From Carnegiea gigantea (Eukaryota; Streptophyta; Magnoliopsida; Caryophyllales; Cactaceae), in the NCBI GenBank assembly GCA_029747015.1, contig JAKOGI010000426.1, positions 545,005 to 609,004 on the forward strand: a stretch of DNA of 64,000 nt, given 5' to 3'. The notes under the pieces are model-generated. The model saw only the letters and a list, made by a program, of their open reading frames with translations. It was not told the DNA's origin and ran no database searches. The position numbers and the translations under genes were made by a program. How positions within the stretch are numbered: position 1 is the first letter of the stretch; each line of letters opens with the position of its first letter. Shown here one piece after another: positions 1 to 10,725 of this stretch.

Positions 1-1340
1 TTGAGTTCTAGGCCGCGGCTTGAGGGTCATCCCCCCCAGGGCGCGGCTTGAGCGTCGTCCGGTCCAGGGTGCGGCCTCAAGGTCATCCGCTCAAGAACGC
101 GGCCTCAAAGCCGTCTGCTCTAGGGCGCAGCCTCAGGGCCGCCCGCTCCAGGTTGCGGCCTCAAGGTCGTCCGCTCTACTTTGCCCCAGTAGGGGTTGAG
201 TTCTAGGGTGTGGCCCAAGGATCATCCCCTCCAGGGCGCGCCCTTGCGATCGTCCGCTCTAGGGCGCGGCCTCAGGATCGTCCGGTCCAGGGTACGGCCT
301 CAGGGTCGCACGCTATAAGGTGCGGGCCCAGGGTCGTCCCTTCCAGGGCGCGACCTTAGGGTCGCCTGCTCCACTCAGCCCCAGTAGGGGGTGAGTTCCA
401 GGGCGCGGCCTCACAGCCGACCGCTCCAGGGCGCGGTCTCAAGGTCGACCGCTCCAGGGTGCGGTCTCAAGGTCGTCCGCTCTACTTTGCCCCAGTAGAG
501 GTTGGGTTATAAGGCACGGCCCGAGGGTCATCCCCTCCAGGGCGCGGCCTTAGGGTCGTCCGCTCCAGGGCGCGGCCTCAAGGTCGTCCGCTCAAGAACA
601 TGGCCTCAAAGTCGTCCGCTTCAGGGCGCGACCTTAGGATCGGCCGCTCCAGGACACAGCCTCAGGGTCGCCCGCTATAGGGCACGGGCACAGGGTCGCC
701 CCCTCCAGGGCACGGCCTTAGGGTCGCCTGCTCCACTCAACCCCAGTAGGGGTTGAGTTCTGGGGCTCGGCCTCACGGGCGTCCGCTCTATGGCGCGGCC
801 TCAAGGTCGCCCGCTCTAGGGCGCGGCCTCAAGGTCACCCGCTCCACTCAGCCCCAGTAAGGGGTGACTTTCAGGGCGCGGCCGCATGGCCGTATGCCCT
901 TGGGCGTGGCCTCATGATCGTCCCCTCCAAGGCGCGGTTTTAGGGTTGCCTGCTCTAGGGCGCCGCCTTAGGGTCGTCCCCTCCAGGGTGCGGCCTCAGG
1001 TTCGCCTGCTACACTCAGCCCTAGTAGGGGTTGAGTTACAGGGCTCGGCCTCACGGCCGTCCGCTCTAAGGTACGACCTCAGGGTCGTCCGCTCTACTTC
1101 GCCCCAGTAGGGGCTAAGTTCTAGGGCGCAGTCATCTGCCCCAGGGCGCGGCCTCAGGGTCATCCGCTCCGAAGCGCAGCTTCATGGTCATCCGTTCCAC
1201 TCAGCCCTCTTAGGGGCTGAGATTCAGGATGCGGTCACAAGAGCGTCCGCTCCGCTCAGTCCTAGTGGAAGCTAAGCTTCATGCCGCAGCTTCTAGAGGC
1301 TAAGTTCCAGGCGCGGCCTCAAGGTAGTCCAACTCAAGGG
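1..1340. repeat. GC-rich minisatellite array
   Basis: The stretch is built from degenerate units of about 28-30 bases of the form 'cgctccagggcgcggcctca' followed by 'gggtcgtc'. Every roughly 100-190 bases the units are interrupted by a marker close to 'ccccagtaggggttgagttc' (near 185, 377, 490, 742, 853, 1018, 1102, 1204), which gives a loose higher-order structure. It is far richer in CpG than the rest of the window. Open frames inside it come only from the repeat and are not genes. The array continues off the left edge. It runs directly into an LTR-like segment, so it may be the tandem-repeated 3' untranslated part of a Tat/Ogre element; that link is inference. Confidence 0.85.
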
Positions 1341-2095
1341 CGCGACCACACCCCACCTGCCTGTTTCATCTGGATTATTTATACTTGAGCTAGGGGGAGA
1401 TTCTCCAATTACCCAGCAGCGACTTCGGTAAACGAAACACCTCGGGATGAAGCGTGACATTGGGCGGTAATGTGAAACAGAAAGGGGGAAGATACCTTAT
1501 GCCCGAATTCTACATCCCACCTGCAAGTTTCATCTCACTTTTCGTGCAGATGGAATGTGAGGGGCTAAATGGTTCCGGGTAAATAATTCCATGTTATTTA
1601 CGCGGACTGAATATGTCGTTAGCCCACCTACCAGAGCCCAACAAAAGGGCTCGTAGGACATGTAATCGACCCTTCCTCCTGGGCCCAACAGGATACTCCA
1701 CTCCCACTATCTGGGCTTCACGAGAACCTCTGGCCTACACACCCTGGGATCGGGGCCCACTATTGAAGCAACATGGAAAATTACTAAAATACCCCTGATA
1801 CAGTTTCCTATAAATACTCACCAACCACCTTCAGAAAAAGGGGGGGCTTAGCAATTGTGAGCACTGAATTGACATTGCATCCTTCTCTCTGACCTTTGAC
1901 TTAGACACCACCACTGACTTGATCGTCGGAGAGGCGTTCCTCGATCTACAACCCGGAGGTTGCCCTTTTTGCAGGTTGGACCATGCATAGTCGAGGACGA
2001 CGAAGTGTTGATTTCCAGCTGTCAGATAAACCCGTCCCTTTCTCCCACGCTACCAGTGACCATACGTCAAAGGATTTCCTTTGGAATCAGTATGT
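1341..2095 (+). mobile_element. Probable Tat/Ogre-type LTR fragment
   Basis: A TATA box (tataaata, 1809-1816) is followed by a run ending in 'gacttgatcgtcggagagg' (about 1917-1935) and 'ttgcccttttgcagg' (about 1963-1977). This promoter-plus-U5 arrangement is one I associate with LTRs of the Tat lineage of plant Ty3-gypsy elements. A purine run (aaagggggaag, near 1481) may be a polypurine tract. No primer-binding site or coding domain follows, so the element is truncated at its right side. Exact ends are unclear, and the clade is remembered similarity, not searched. Confidence 0.45.
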
Positions 2096-2515
2096 TATAA
2101 TCAGAGGGAAGACCATTGAAACAAATAAGTTACGTTCCCTATCAAATACATGCGAGAAGAACAAATTAGTCTAGTGAAGCTTTACTAATTTTTTGAATAG
2201 GATATGGGGAGCTGTATATTTGATTTGCAATATCTCCTAGACTACATACACTTTTCCTTCCTTAAAATCATTCATAACCCCAAATAAATCATAAACCAGT
2301 AGAATTGTAACCTAGTCCATTAATACTTTTCAGCTCCATTAAATTTTGAGAACACAATTAGTGTTATTTAGTACAAATTAGTCCGTAGATTCCTTCTTTG
2401 GTAATAAGAAGAAAATCAACTTGGACTAGGCATTTTAATTCTCCTTCCTCTACTACCTCTTTAATCACTCTTATTCGAATTTTTGTACTCTTTGTCCATT
2501 CAAAATTGTAAGTGT
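2070..2515 (+). repeat. Dispersed repeat, three copies in window
   Basis: Positions 2070-2410 match the reverse complement of about 22020-22355 at high identity; both hold the 'acgttccc' block, the 'agtctagtgaagctttact' block and the 'cctagtccattaatac' block. Positions 2418-2510 match 56854-56950 in direct orientation ('cttggactaggcattttaat' and onward). A short further match joins 2124-2145 with about 56668-56688. The other two copies flank the CACTA-like end regions, so this is probably a fragment of the same DNA-transposon family. Confidence 0.7.
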
Positions 2516-3376
2516 TCATAGTTTTACTATACACTTTACAGTAAATTTAGAATGGTTATTTTAAAATTTATTTTTTATCTTTTTTTTATTTTGACACCAT
2601 GTAGATAATTTTGAATAGAAAGGAAAACATCTGATGTATATACCTTGGATTTTTAAGTAACTTCAATTACGCAATTTCAATTACACTGCACTTCTTGTAT
2701 AAAAATTAACATGGCTTTGACGAACCGAGGGACGTCAATAGTTGGAGAAGAGATAGAATTATGATAATTATAGATATGAAGAGAGAAAATGACGGTCACC
2801 ATTATCCAAAATGGGTCATGGCGTAGGCCACAAACAGAGACTAATACACTGACATGCATATGCAATTGTTCTATAATGGACAATAGTTGGTAAATTAACA
2901 TGCATGATTATATTTTGGTAGACAATTTTTATTTTTCTATTGAATAATTATAATCTAGGTTGACCAGATAATGTAAGTTATTTGACATAATTGGCTAGGT
3001 GCACTACCTTAGATATAAAACATAAATCACCTGAGTGTTCAATACTTTTAAAAAAAATAAAATAAAAATTAGATGAAGCAATTTAAACCTGTACATTTTG
3101 TGTTTGTATTAGAGAAAGGAATCTTACTTTTGTATTTGTTCATTGTTTCACTCCCTTCCAATTTTAAGACCTTACTATCTAACACCCTCAATGTTAACCA
3201 TAAATTTAATTATTATGCACATGCTTTACAAATTTATGTACAGAATGTATATTTTACAAATAATTATTAATAATCATAATGATAATAATAATAAAAATTA
3301 AAAGAAGTAAATAAATAAGTATATAAATAAATAGAATTGTCACCATTTTATTTATCACATATATTCTATACCTTTC
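2516..3376. other. AT-rich DNA, no gene seen
   Basis: AT-rich sequence with short A/T runs and a (TAA)-like stretch near 3264-3335. Two open frames of 65-74 codons show no recognisable protein character. The last five bases before the Tekay A element are ctttc (3372-3376). Confidence 0.6.
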
Positions 3377-3714
3377 TGTAACACCTCGAAACTCTAGTTT
3401 CATTTCTTATTTACTAACCATTAGCCTATGTAGCAGCAGAATCTAATTGGGGTGTTACCGCCGTATTTCCTTCTTGGAAATACCAGGCTGGATATCGAAA
3501 TAACAATTAATGCAAAAATCTTGAATAATATTTCAACCTGCAGATTATTCCAAATTTAATAACATCTACTAAACCAAACAAATGTTTTTATTATCTTAAC
3601 AACTAATTTCTTCGTCTTGGCTCATGCCTTCGGCCCTGGCTCTACTTTATGTTCGCCAATCCCATACACAACTATGTCACCTGAAAACAAAACATTTTAT
3701 AAAGGTGAGATAAA

Positions 3715-3858
3715 AAGGGCAGCCCGGTGCACAGGCATCCCGTGTTTACACGTGGTCCGGGGAAGGGCCGCACCCCAAGGGGTGAATTGTAGGCAACATA
3801 ACCTGACTTTGTTAGTGGCTGATTCAACGGCTCAAACCCGTGACCTTTTGGTCACATG
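3715..3858 (-). mobile_element. Truncated Au-like SINE
   Basis: On the minus strand it reads from a tRNA-like B box (complement of ggctcaaacc, 3829-3838) to a 3' end that is the complement of aagggcagcccggtgcacag. This matches my memory of the Au SINE family of angiosperms, including the 'ccgcaccccaaggggtg' stretch. The A-box end is missing, so it is 5'-truncated. The left flank GAGATAAA (3707-3714) and right flank GAGATGAA (3859-3866) look like a target duplication, although the right one may overlap SINE sequence. The other LTR lacks the insert, so it arrived after Tekay A. Confidence 0.75.
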
Positions 3859-4379
3859 GAGATGAACTCAGTAAACAATCACCCCTAATAGTCAACTACG
3901 CACACAAATTCATTTGAAAACATTCTAAAGGGGTAGGGGAATAACAGTAAGACTCCAAGACACATTTGTCATCAACACAACTTTTCCTCGTTACCAATTC
4001 CCTAAGATGCAACTCCTAGCTTATGGCCTAAACACAACATTTAGTTTTTAGGTAAGCGACCCCATTGGGTCTCATAGCCTACGCATCAATTCACCGCAGC
4101 CACTTAACTCGTCCTCGCCTACCACTACTTAGTGTCACGGGTTGATAAATTCACTCAAACTTAAACCCGCGCGGCCTAGCAAACTTTACTTTGAACTCTT
4201 GCTTTGTTTGCTAGTAAGCCTTAAGGATGCTTGACTTAGACTTTGAGAAGTTAAGTAAGCTCACACACACCTTTTAAAGGGAGAAAGTAGTGAGAGAGTT
4301 TGGGAGAATGCTCTTGATTTGCACTTGGAATGCTTTTAATGGCTTTTATAGCTTGATTACAAATGGACCCCCTTTGGGG

Positions 4380-4387
4380 TATATATA
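4380..4387 (-). promoter_or_regulatory. TATA box of gag-protease element LTR
   Basis: The sequence tatatata reads the same on both strands. It sits downstream of the heat-shock-like array when read on the minus strand, where an LTR promoter is expected. Confidence 0.45.
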
Positions 4388-4484
4388 CAACTTCCACCTC
4401 CTCAATGGACGGTGGAGATTTATCCGACTCTACGACTATTATTATTCTTCCAGATTATTCCATACAAATATCCTAGATATTACA

Positions 4485-4705
4485 CACAAGTAGAATAGTC
4501 TAGAACATTCTAGATGGTAGTCTAGGATATTCTGGTATAGCCTAGAAGGTTCTAGAACCCTCCACAAGGTCCCAGATATTCTAGAACCTTCTAGAACAGT
4601 CTAGAAGTATCTAGAGTTCTCCAGAAGGTTCTAGAAGAGTCTAGAAGACTCTAGAACATTCTAGTGCATTCTAGAAAATTCCAGACTATTATGGAAGACT
4701 CTGAA
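4485..4705 (-). promoter_or_regulatory. Heat-shock-element-like array in U3
   Basis: At 4579-4596 the sequence is TTCtaGAAccTTCtaGAA, four perfectly phased heat-shock-element half-sites. The 5-base spacing continues in phase for roughly 125 bases with GAA, TTC and one-mismatch versions, and looser motifs extend to about 4490. The array lies about 100-320 bases upstream of the TATA box at 4380-4387 on the element's own strand. Heat-shock factors bind such arrays, and the heat-activated ONSEN element of Arabidopsis carries them in its LTR. The motif is seen; heat response here is inference. Confidence 0.6.
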
Positions 4706-4758
4706 AATGCGGCTCGTGACATCCTCCCCCACCCAATTGGTTAACATCCTCACTGCCT

Positions 4759-5559
4759 TTAGGTCTTCGTATGCTCGGCCCTTGAGTAGCCTCGTCTCCA
4801 GGAGATGTCCTTTCTACTCGGTTGGGATAATGTCGTGGCTATCTGTTCGGCACACCGACCCTTTGCTCGCTTGCGCCTCATCCTCGTTCTAGCACGTTTC
4901 CTTCTTTGTGCCAGGTTGCCAGGTGATGTCTTGGGTATAACACTCGTAGGTCCCTCATCACTTTTGAGGGCGGATAGATCGCCTACCTTCTTACTTTCCA
5001 TGAAGCGAAGGGCAGTTAGCACCTTTTCCTTTTCGGCTTCTCGTCTCATGGGTATTGCATGTGCTTGCCCATTACTCATGATGAACAAGGTGCTAGCATG
5101 AGGAACTATGACGGCTTTCGCCTTATTGAGGAAGTCCATTACAAGATAGAACTTCCGATCACCAAGGGGAGCGACGGTTATGTCGACCTTACCTTTTCAT
5201 GGTCCGACCTGGATGTTTGTACCTCGAGCAACTCCATGGATTGGAAGGCTCTTCACATTGACTCCCTTCATATAGCCCTTTTCCTTTTTGTAAGGTAGGC
5301 TAATCTCATCGGCGAGTTCTTTCACCATATACACCTTATCCGCTCCCGTGTGCACCGTTGCTTGGAGTTTCTTACCTCCAACTTCGGTTTCTACATACAT
5401 GCGGCTACCGGCTTGCTCGCCCACCTTGGATTGGATGGTACTTAGGAGCGATATTGAGGCAATACTTGTTTCCGCTTCACACCTCTCCTCCTCCATCACA
5501 AGCACAGCAAGTTTCCCATGCTTCAGGCACTCAAAAACCCGATGAGGCCCGTTGCACAA
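4759..5559 (-). pseudogene. Zinc knuckle and aspartic protease
   Basis: A Cys-His knuckle of the form CFLCNGPHRVFEC lies near 5525-5565 and is followed by a retroviral-type protease (5197-5559) with KLQATVHTGADKVYM. The usual DTGA catalytic triplet reads HTGA, so the catalytic Asp is lost. A second stretch (4759-5139) continues with VIVPHASTLFIMSNGQAHAI and a basic tail, and then the polypurine tract and LTR come within about 40 bases. The absence of any reverse transcriptase between protease and LTR is the odd feature. Confidence 0.7.
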
Positions 5560-6347
5560 GAAGCATGAGTATTTCCTCAGTATCTCATCCTTCTTGTCTC
5601 TCCGTTTGTCCTTGAAGGTTGTTGGCTTGTCCCGTCTAGGAGACTTGTTTCAATCTCTGTCACTATCACTATCATCGTGGTTCTTCTTGCCTAGCCCCTA
5701 GGAGAAGTCCTTCTTGTACTCATTAAGTGACTCGGCGACGGCAACTACGGAGGCGAGGTCTTGCACACCACGCCTGTCCAACTCGGTCTTGGCCTAACCA
5801 CTTAGGCCATCTAGGAAGGCGAATAAGGCGTCTTCCTATCCCATGTTTGGGATCTCCAAGAGAAGCTCCTGGAATTCCCTCACATACTCACGAAGGTGGC
5901 CCTCCTTGTGTTGGAGGAGCCTCAACTTGGCCCTTGCTTGCTTCACTGCATCCTTAGGATAGAATTGCTCTTTGAGCTCTCTCTTGAATCCCTTCCAAGT
6001 GGTGATCGGAGTGGAACTTCGGTTGACATCGTCACACCTTCGACGCCACCAAATAAGAGCAATATCTTTAAGAGAGAAGGAAGTAAGGTTTACCTTCTGT
6101 GGTTCATCGATGATATCTACTGCTCCAAAGTAGGCCTCAAACTTCCAAAAGAAGTTGTCTATCTCCCTTGCGTTCCTGGCCTCATCGTAGGTTGGCGTTT
6201 GGAGCGCATCCACCTTTGGGTGGTGGACACTTGACCTGATACACCATTGTTTACATTGGCCACCGCGGCCATGCATACCTTTAGTTGGGTTTCCAAGGCC
6301 TCAACCCTCGCCTTGTACACCTCAATCTCAGACTTGCAAGCCACCAT
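5560..6347 (-). pseudogene. Gag of the gag-protease element
   Basis: Gag forms the particle that packages retrotransposon RNA. Three frames make it up. An N-terminal helical stretch (SEIEVYKARVEALETQLKV, within 6159-6347) has coiled-coil character. The gag core follows (5836-6276), with IDNFFWKFEAYFGAVD, IALIWWRRRCDDV and FKRELKEQFYP, the usual landmarks of plant Ty3-gypsy gag. After a stop at about 5836 the same frame goes on with RRGVQDLASVVAVAESL to about 5700. At least two in-frame stops and one frame change between the first two parts make it a pseudogene. Confidence 0.8.
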
Positions 6348-8971
6348 CTCGGCTTTGCAAGCTTGGAGTTCTCCATCCCGAAGAGCTCAGACCTCCTCAT
6401 CGACATTACTTGCTAAGTAAGTGTGACAATAGCTAGAGTTCTCCAAAAGGTTCTAGAAGAGTCTAGAAGACTCCAGAAGGTTCTAGAAGACTGTAGAACA
6501 TTCTAGCGCATTCCAGAAAATTCCAGACTATTCTGGAAGACTCCGAAAATGTAGCCCGTGACATCAGGCAGTTACCGCTTAATCACTTTCCTGGCCTACC
6601 ACCATCATGGATCGTTACTGCCAACCTGGCCCACATCCCCACAGGGCCCGTGGCCACTTACATGCATGCATTAGTTTCCTGGGGAAGGCTAATGGCCTTC
6701 AGTCAACACAACCAGTTCAGGTCTCACCCAGTTAGCCTTTATAAATATTATCACACTTCTCTACCTTAAAGATCGATTTATCATGCCAGGTTCACTCAGT
6801 TTCAACACACTTCCCCAATGACATTTCTACAACAACAAACTTTAAGTTTCCAACATAACCTTACCTAGCTTCAATTCCACAATCATACCACATCAGGGAA
6901 ATTCTGTTACACAGTCACACTTAGTTAACTCATGCTATTATTTCACTCAAATAGCACACCAAACAGCTCTTAACATGTTCAAAGCACACATGATTTTAAA
7001 ACTCGGGGAAGGGTTAGAGCATGATTATTACCTGGATACCGCACAAGTTACGGGCTTGGTTACTATTCCGAACTTACTGCTCCGTACCTGGGCCAACACA
7101 TAGCCCACACTAAGTCTAACTCAAATGAATTTACTCCCTGGTCTTTTTCTTGCTTCTAAAAACATTTATAAGAATTACCCATACTTTTAAGGCCCCCAAT
7201 CCAAGCCCACTCTAGGGTTCAAATCGAGCCAGAATCTGGGCCCCCTTTCAGAGGTCCAACCTTCTAGTCCCAACGTCCAATTCAAAATTTCTAACCTAAT
7301 CCAGAAACTTTGCATCCCCTCCCATTTTCATATTTGGGGCTTCTCTCGTTTCTATCCCGAGCTAGGTCATTTTCTCAGTTGTTTGAGGGGTATCACTGAC
7401 TATTCTGGTCTGGACTGTCCTAGGTAAATTGGTTATAACTTGGACCTCGCCACTCCAATCGGCTCGATTCTAAAACAGGGTTGTGCAACACACTTTGAGG
7501 TATCGAATCTAAAAATTTTGGTGATTTTTGGCTCATTAACTCACCCTAGCTAAATTTTTAAAGTTGCCATGACTGCAGTCCATAACCCAGCCCAGCAGAC
7601 CCGACCCTGATTTTCTAGCTCAAATTCCTAGCCCGATACGTTTTACATCTGACGTCCAAAATTCAAGATTTTGCCCAATCCAGAAAGAGGCATTTGTCAT
7701 CTACAACTTTCTTGTTTTGTGTTTTCACTACTTTAGTCAATATCTAGGCCAAAAACCCTAAAATCCAAAAACTGTCCTTAACTGTCTTAGTTTTGACAGT
7801 CTCTAGTAAATGGACCATAACTCTCTTGTTACAATTTGAAATTCAACAATTCAAAAGCTGTGGCGTAGAGAGCCCCCGGATCTATCTTCCATTCGAATTT
7901 GGTGGTGTTTGGACCAGAATACCCATAGAAACAATTTTTTTTAAGTCACATAAATTTTCTGTTCTACCCAGTGGCAGGTTTTCATCACTTCTCCTCCTAA
8001 AACTCGATCTTTTTACTTGACGATCACGTCCACCATTCCCGTGACCCGTTATCCAAGAATCCCGACAACGTTAATCCCACCCCGAGTCATCCAAGTCATG
8101 AAAGACATTAAATTTCATTGCTAAGAACACAAAAACACCAACATATACTTCCCTTGATGTAAACCTGAAATAGTAGCAATGAACTCGTCTCCTTTTTCGT
8201 GGTGCGAATCTGAAAATCATTCAAAAACTCTTTTTAAAACGATTTTCTTGAACTTCAAACAAAATCGTACAAGGAAGATAGTGAGTGCTTAAAGTTTTGG
8301 GTGTTAAAAAAACACGGCGTCAAGGTTTCACCATGTGTTTCTTACCATGGAAGAGGAGAGGGAGATGGTGGTGGTGGTAGCCAGTGCCGGGCTGCATGGG
8401 GGTTGTAGGGTTAAGGGGGATATGGGGCTAGTGATAGAGAGAGAGATAGAGAGGAGGAAAGAGAATGAGAGGAAGAGGGAGAATGAGAATATGTGAGGGG
8501 GGGATGTTTTTCACGGTTAGGGTTTAGGAGGGGGGTTCTTTTCACGGTGAGGGTTTAGGATGGGGGGTTCATGGCTTGGGGAGGGAAAAAGAAAGATAAA
8601 AGGAAAAAAAAGAAAGGAAAAAAAAGGAAGGAAAGAGAAGGGAAAAAGGAAGGAAAATAAGGGGGGGAAAGAAGGAGATTAAGTACAAATTCTAGGGTTT
8701 GATTTGGGGGAAAAAATTTAAATTTCAAAATAAAGACAGAAAGGAGGAAAATTAATCAAAAAGATAATTAGTTGAGTTGTGAGATAAAATATTAAATTAT
8801 TTAAATCAAAGAAAAGGAACAAAATAACCCCGATGGAAAATAAGTATATTTTTTTTTCATTGTTGAAATGAAGTTTTAAAGGACAACATGTAGTGAAAAA
8901 AAATTTTTTTTTTATAATGACTTGGATTGCGAGGGTTGGTCCACGTTACTAGGTCTCCCAATTTGATTTTC

Positions 8972-9110
8972 CGAGGTTTTACATACTACCCCACTTAAGA
9001 AAGTTTCATCCCTGAAACTTCACTAAGCTGCGACACAGTACCATTGTGAATATGAATTTCTGGGGTTTTACATACTACCCCACTTAAGAAAGTTTCGCTC
9101 CCAAAACTTA
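8972..9110. repeat. Duplicated LTR/polypurine junction
   Basis: The block ttttacatactaccccactt and the following aagaaagtttc occur at 8977-9007 and again at 9066-9096, 89 bases apart. The first copy spans the true LTR end (aca, 8981-8983) and the minus-strand polypurine tract (complement of ctaccccactt). The second copy lies inside the element. It is a local tandem duplication of the priming region for plus-strand DNA synthesis. Confidence 0.75.
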
Positions 9111-9157
9111 CACGCACCTGGTTATAGGAACAAGTGAGAGTATTTGTCTCGCATTTC

Positions 9158-10640
9158 CTACTCCGGCTTCCAAGTGGCTTCAGACATCTCATAATTGGCC
9201 CAAAGAGCCTTCACTAGGAGCACGGTCTTCCTATAGAGGTGCTTTTCCCACTGATCCAGGATCTGTGCTGGCTGTTCCTCGTATGGCAGGTCTTCCTGGA
9301 GCTGTATAGGATCAGATTCGATTATATATGAGGGATCTGGGATGTATTTCCATAATTGCGACACATGAAATACATTATGTACTCCTGGAAGTTCGGGCGG
9401 CAGCTCCAGTCGGTAAGCTACTTCCCAAATTCTCTGTATGACTGGATACAGTCCAATGTACCTTGGGCTAAGTTTTCCTGCCATCCCAAATCACGCAATT
9501 CCCTTGGTCAGAGAAACTGGGAGGAATACTTGCTCCCCTACTTGAAACTCGAGGGGCTTATGCATCTGGTCAGCATAGCTCTTCTAACGGCTCGGGGCGG
9601 CTCTCATACGTTCCTGGATTACTCTTATTTTATCCGTGGTGGCTTGGATTAACTCTGGCCCAATGGTCATGGCTTCATCAATCTCCTGCCAACAGGGCGG
9701 GGTTCTGCATTTCCTCCCATATAGTGCCTCATACGGGGCCATGCCAATACTCGCGTGGTAACTGTTGTTGTGAGAGAACTCGATCAGTGCCACCTGCTCG
9801 TCCTATACACTCTTAAAGCTTAAAGTGCAAGCTCTTATCATATCTTCCAGCGTTTGGATGGTACGTTCGATTTACCCATCCATAGCTGGGTGGAATGTAG
9901 TGCTAAAACGTATCAACGTCCCAAATGCTTCCTGTAGTTTCTGTCAGAAACCAGACTGGAACCTGGTGTCCCGATCCGACACGATAGAGCTCAATACCTC
10001 GTGTAGTCGTACTATCTCTTCGAGGTACACACGGGCTAACTGGTCCAAGGTCCAAGTGTTTCTCATGGCTATGAAGTGCGCCGTTTTTGTGAGCATATCC
10101 ACAATAACCCAGATCGCGTTATTCTTCCGATGAGTCAAAGGTAGACCCGCCACAAAATCCATGGATACCGAGTCCCACTTCCACTCGGGGACTTCCAGGG
10201 GTTGTAAGAGTGCTGCTAGTCATTGATGCTCTATCTTCACCTGTTGGCAAGTTAGGCACTTTGCCATGTAATCAGCCACTTCCTGCTTCATGTTACTCCA
10301 CTAGAATGTCTGCTTTAGGTTCTTATATAGCTTATTTCCCCCAGGGTGTATCGAGTCCGACGTATTGTGACCCTCATCTAGGATTTTCTTCTTAAGTGCC
10401 TCTACAGCAGGCACACACACCCAGTTATGAAATCTAATGGTTCCATCTTCATGAATTACAAACCCGGGTGTCTTTCCCACCAATATCTCCTCATGGATTC
10501 GCTCAAGTTGGGGGTCCATAGCCTGAGCTACTTGAATCTCCTCTATGAGTGCCGGCTGTGGTTCCAGGGTGCATAGTATAGGCTTTGCCCTCGGGGTGGC
10601 CACGTTGAGTTCTAACCTCTGAAATTCCTCACACAACTCA
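9158..10640 (-). pseudogene. Tekay A integrase and chromodomain
   Basis: Integrase inserts the element's DNA into the chromosome. Reading leftward from 10640: an H2C2 zinc-binding entry (IHPGGNKLYKNLKQTF), a catalytic core with WVIVDMLTKTAHFIAM (9944-10162, bearing the first conserved Asp) and FSHNNSYHASIGMAPYEALY (9584-9793). Then comes the C-terminal part with GVHNVFHVSQLWKYIPDP and a chromodomain-like end (PAQILDQWEKHLYRKTVLLV, then LWANYEMSEATWKPE, about 9158-9290). A chromodomain fused to integrase marks a chromovirus and is thought to guide insertion to heterochromatin. Several stops and frameshifts break it. Confidence 0.88.
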
Positions 10641-10725
10641 TTCGGAAACGCGACAAGCAGCCTTGTGTAGGATACGGCCGATGGCTCAACGCATCTGCTA
10701 CCACGTTAGCCTTTCCGGAATGGTA

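Larger units (their letters stand above)
4133..4721 (-). repeat. Intact LTR of gag-protease element
   Basis: 589 bases, TGTCACGGG to TCGTGACA. Read on the minus strand, U3 begins at 4721. It carries a long run of tctagaa motifs and then a TATA box (tatatata, 4380-4387). A pyrimidine block on the plus strand (tcctcccccaccc, 4722-4734) is the minus-strand polypurine tract next to it. Confidence 0.8.
4133..6563 (-). mobile_element. Small gag-protease LTR element
   Basis: It begins TGTCACGGG and ends CCCGTGACA, and it is absent from the homologous point of the partner LTR (near 15890). Flanks cttag (4128-4132) and tcag (6564-6567) are an imperfect duplication. A full LTR sits on the left (4133-4721). 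On the right only the last 130-140 bases of that LTR remain (about 6422-6563). The minus-strand interior codes for gag, a zinc knuckle and an aspartic protease, then meets the polypurine tract with no reverse transcriptase or integrase. It is a non-autonomous Ty3-gypsy derivative, like the published TR-GAG class but with a protease added, or else a deletion product. No primer-binding site is visible. Confidence 0.8.
3377..8983 (-). repeat. Tekay A 3' LTR (left), interrupted
   Basis: It aligns along its length with 15282-18305. Two stretches are absent from the partner and mark insertions: a SINE at 3715-3858 and a gag/protease element at 4133-6563. A G/A-rich block at 8340-8660 (repeated gatggtggtgg, agagagagatagagagg) is matched at 17655-17960. 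Within the polyprotein orientation this is the 3' LTR. Confidence 0.9.

Noticed and set aside
502..1110. Open frames of 74-84 codons in the GC-rich start
   Set aside because: They are translations of the minisatellite and repeat the same peptide pattern; no start, signal or domain supports a gene.
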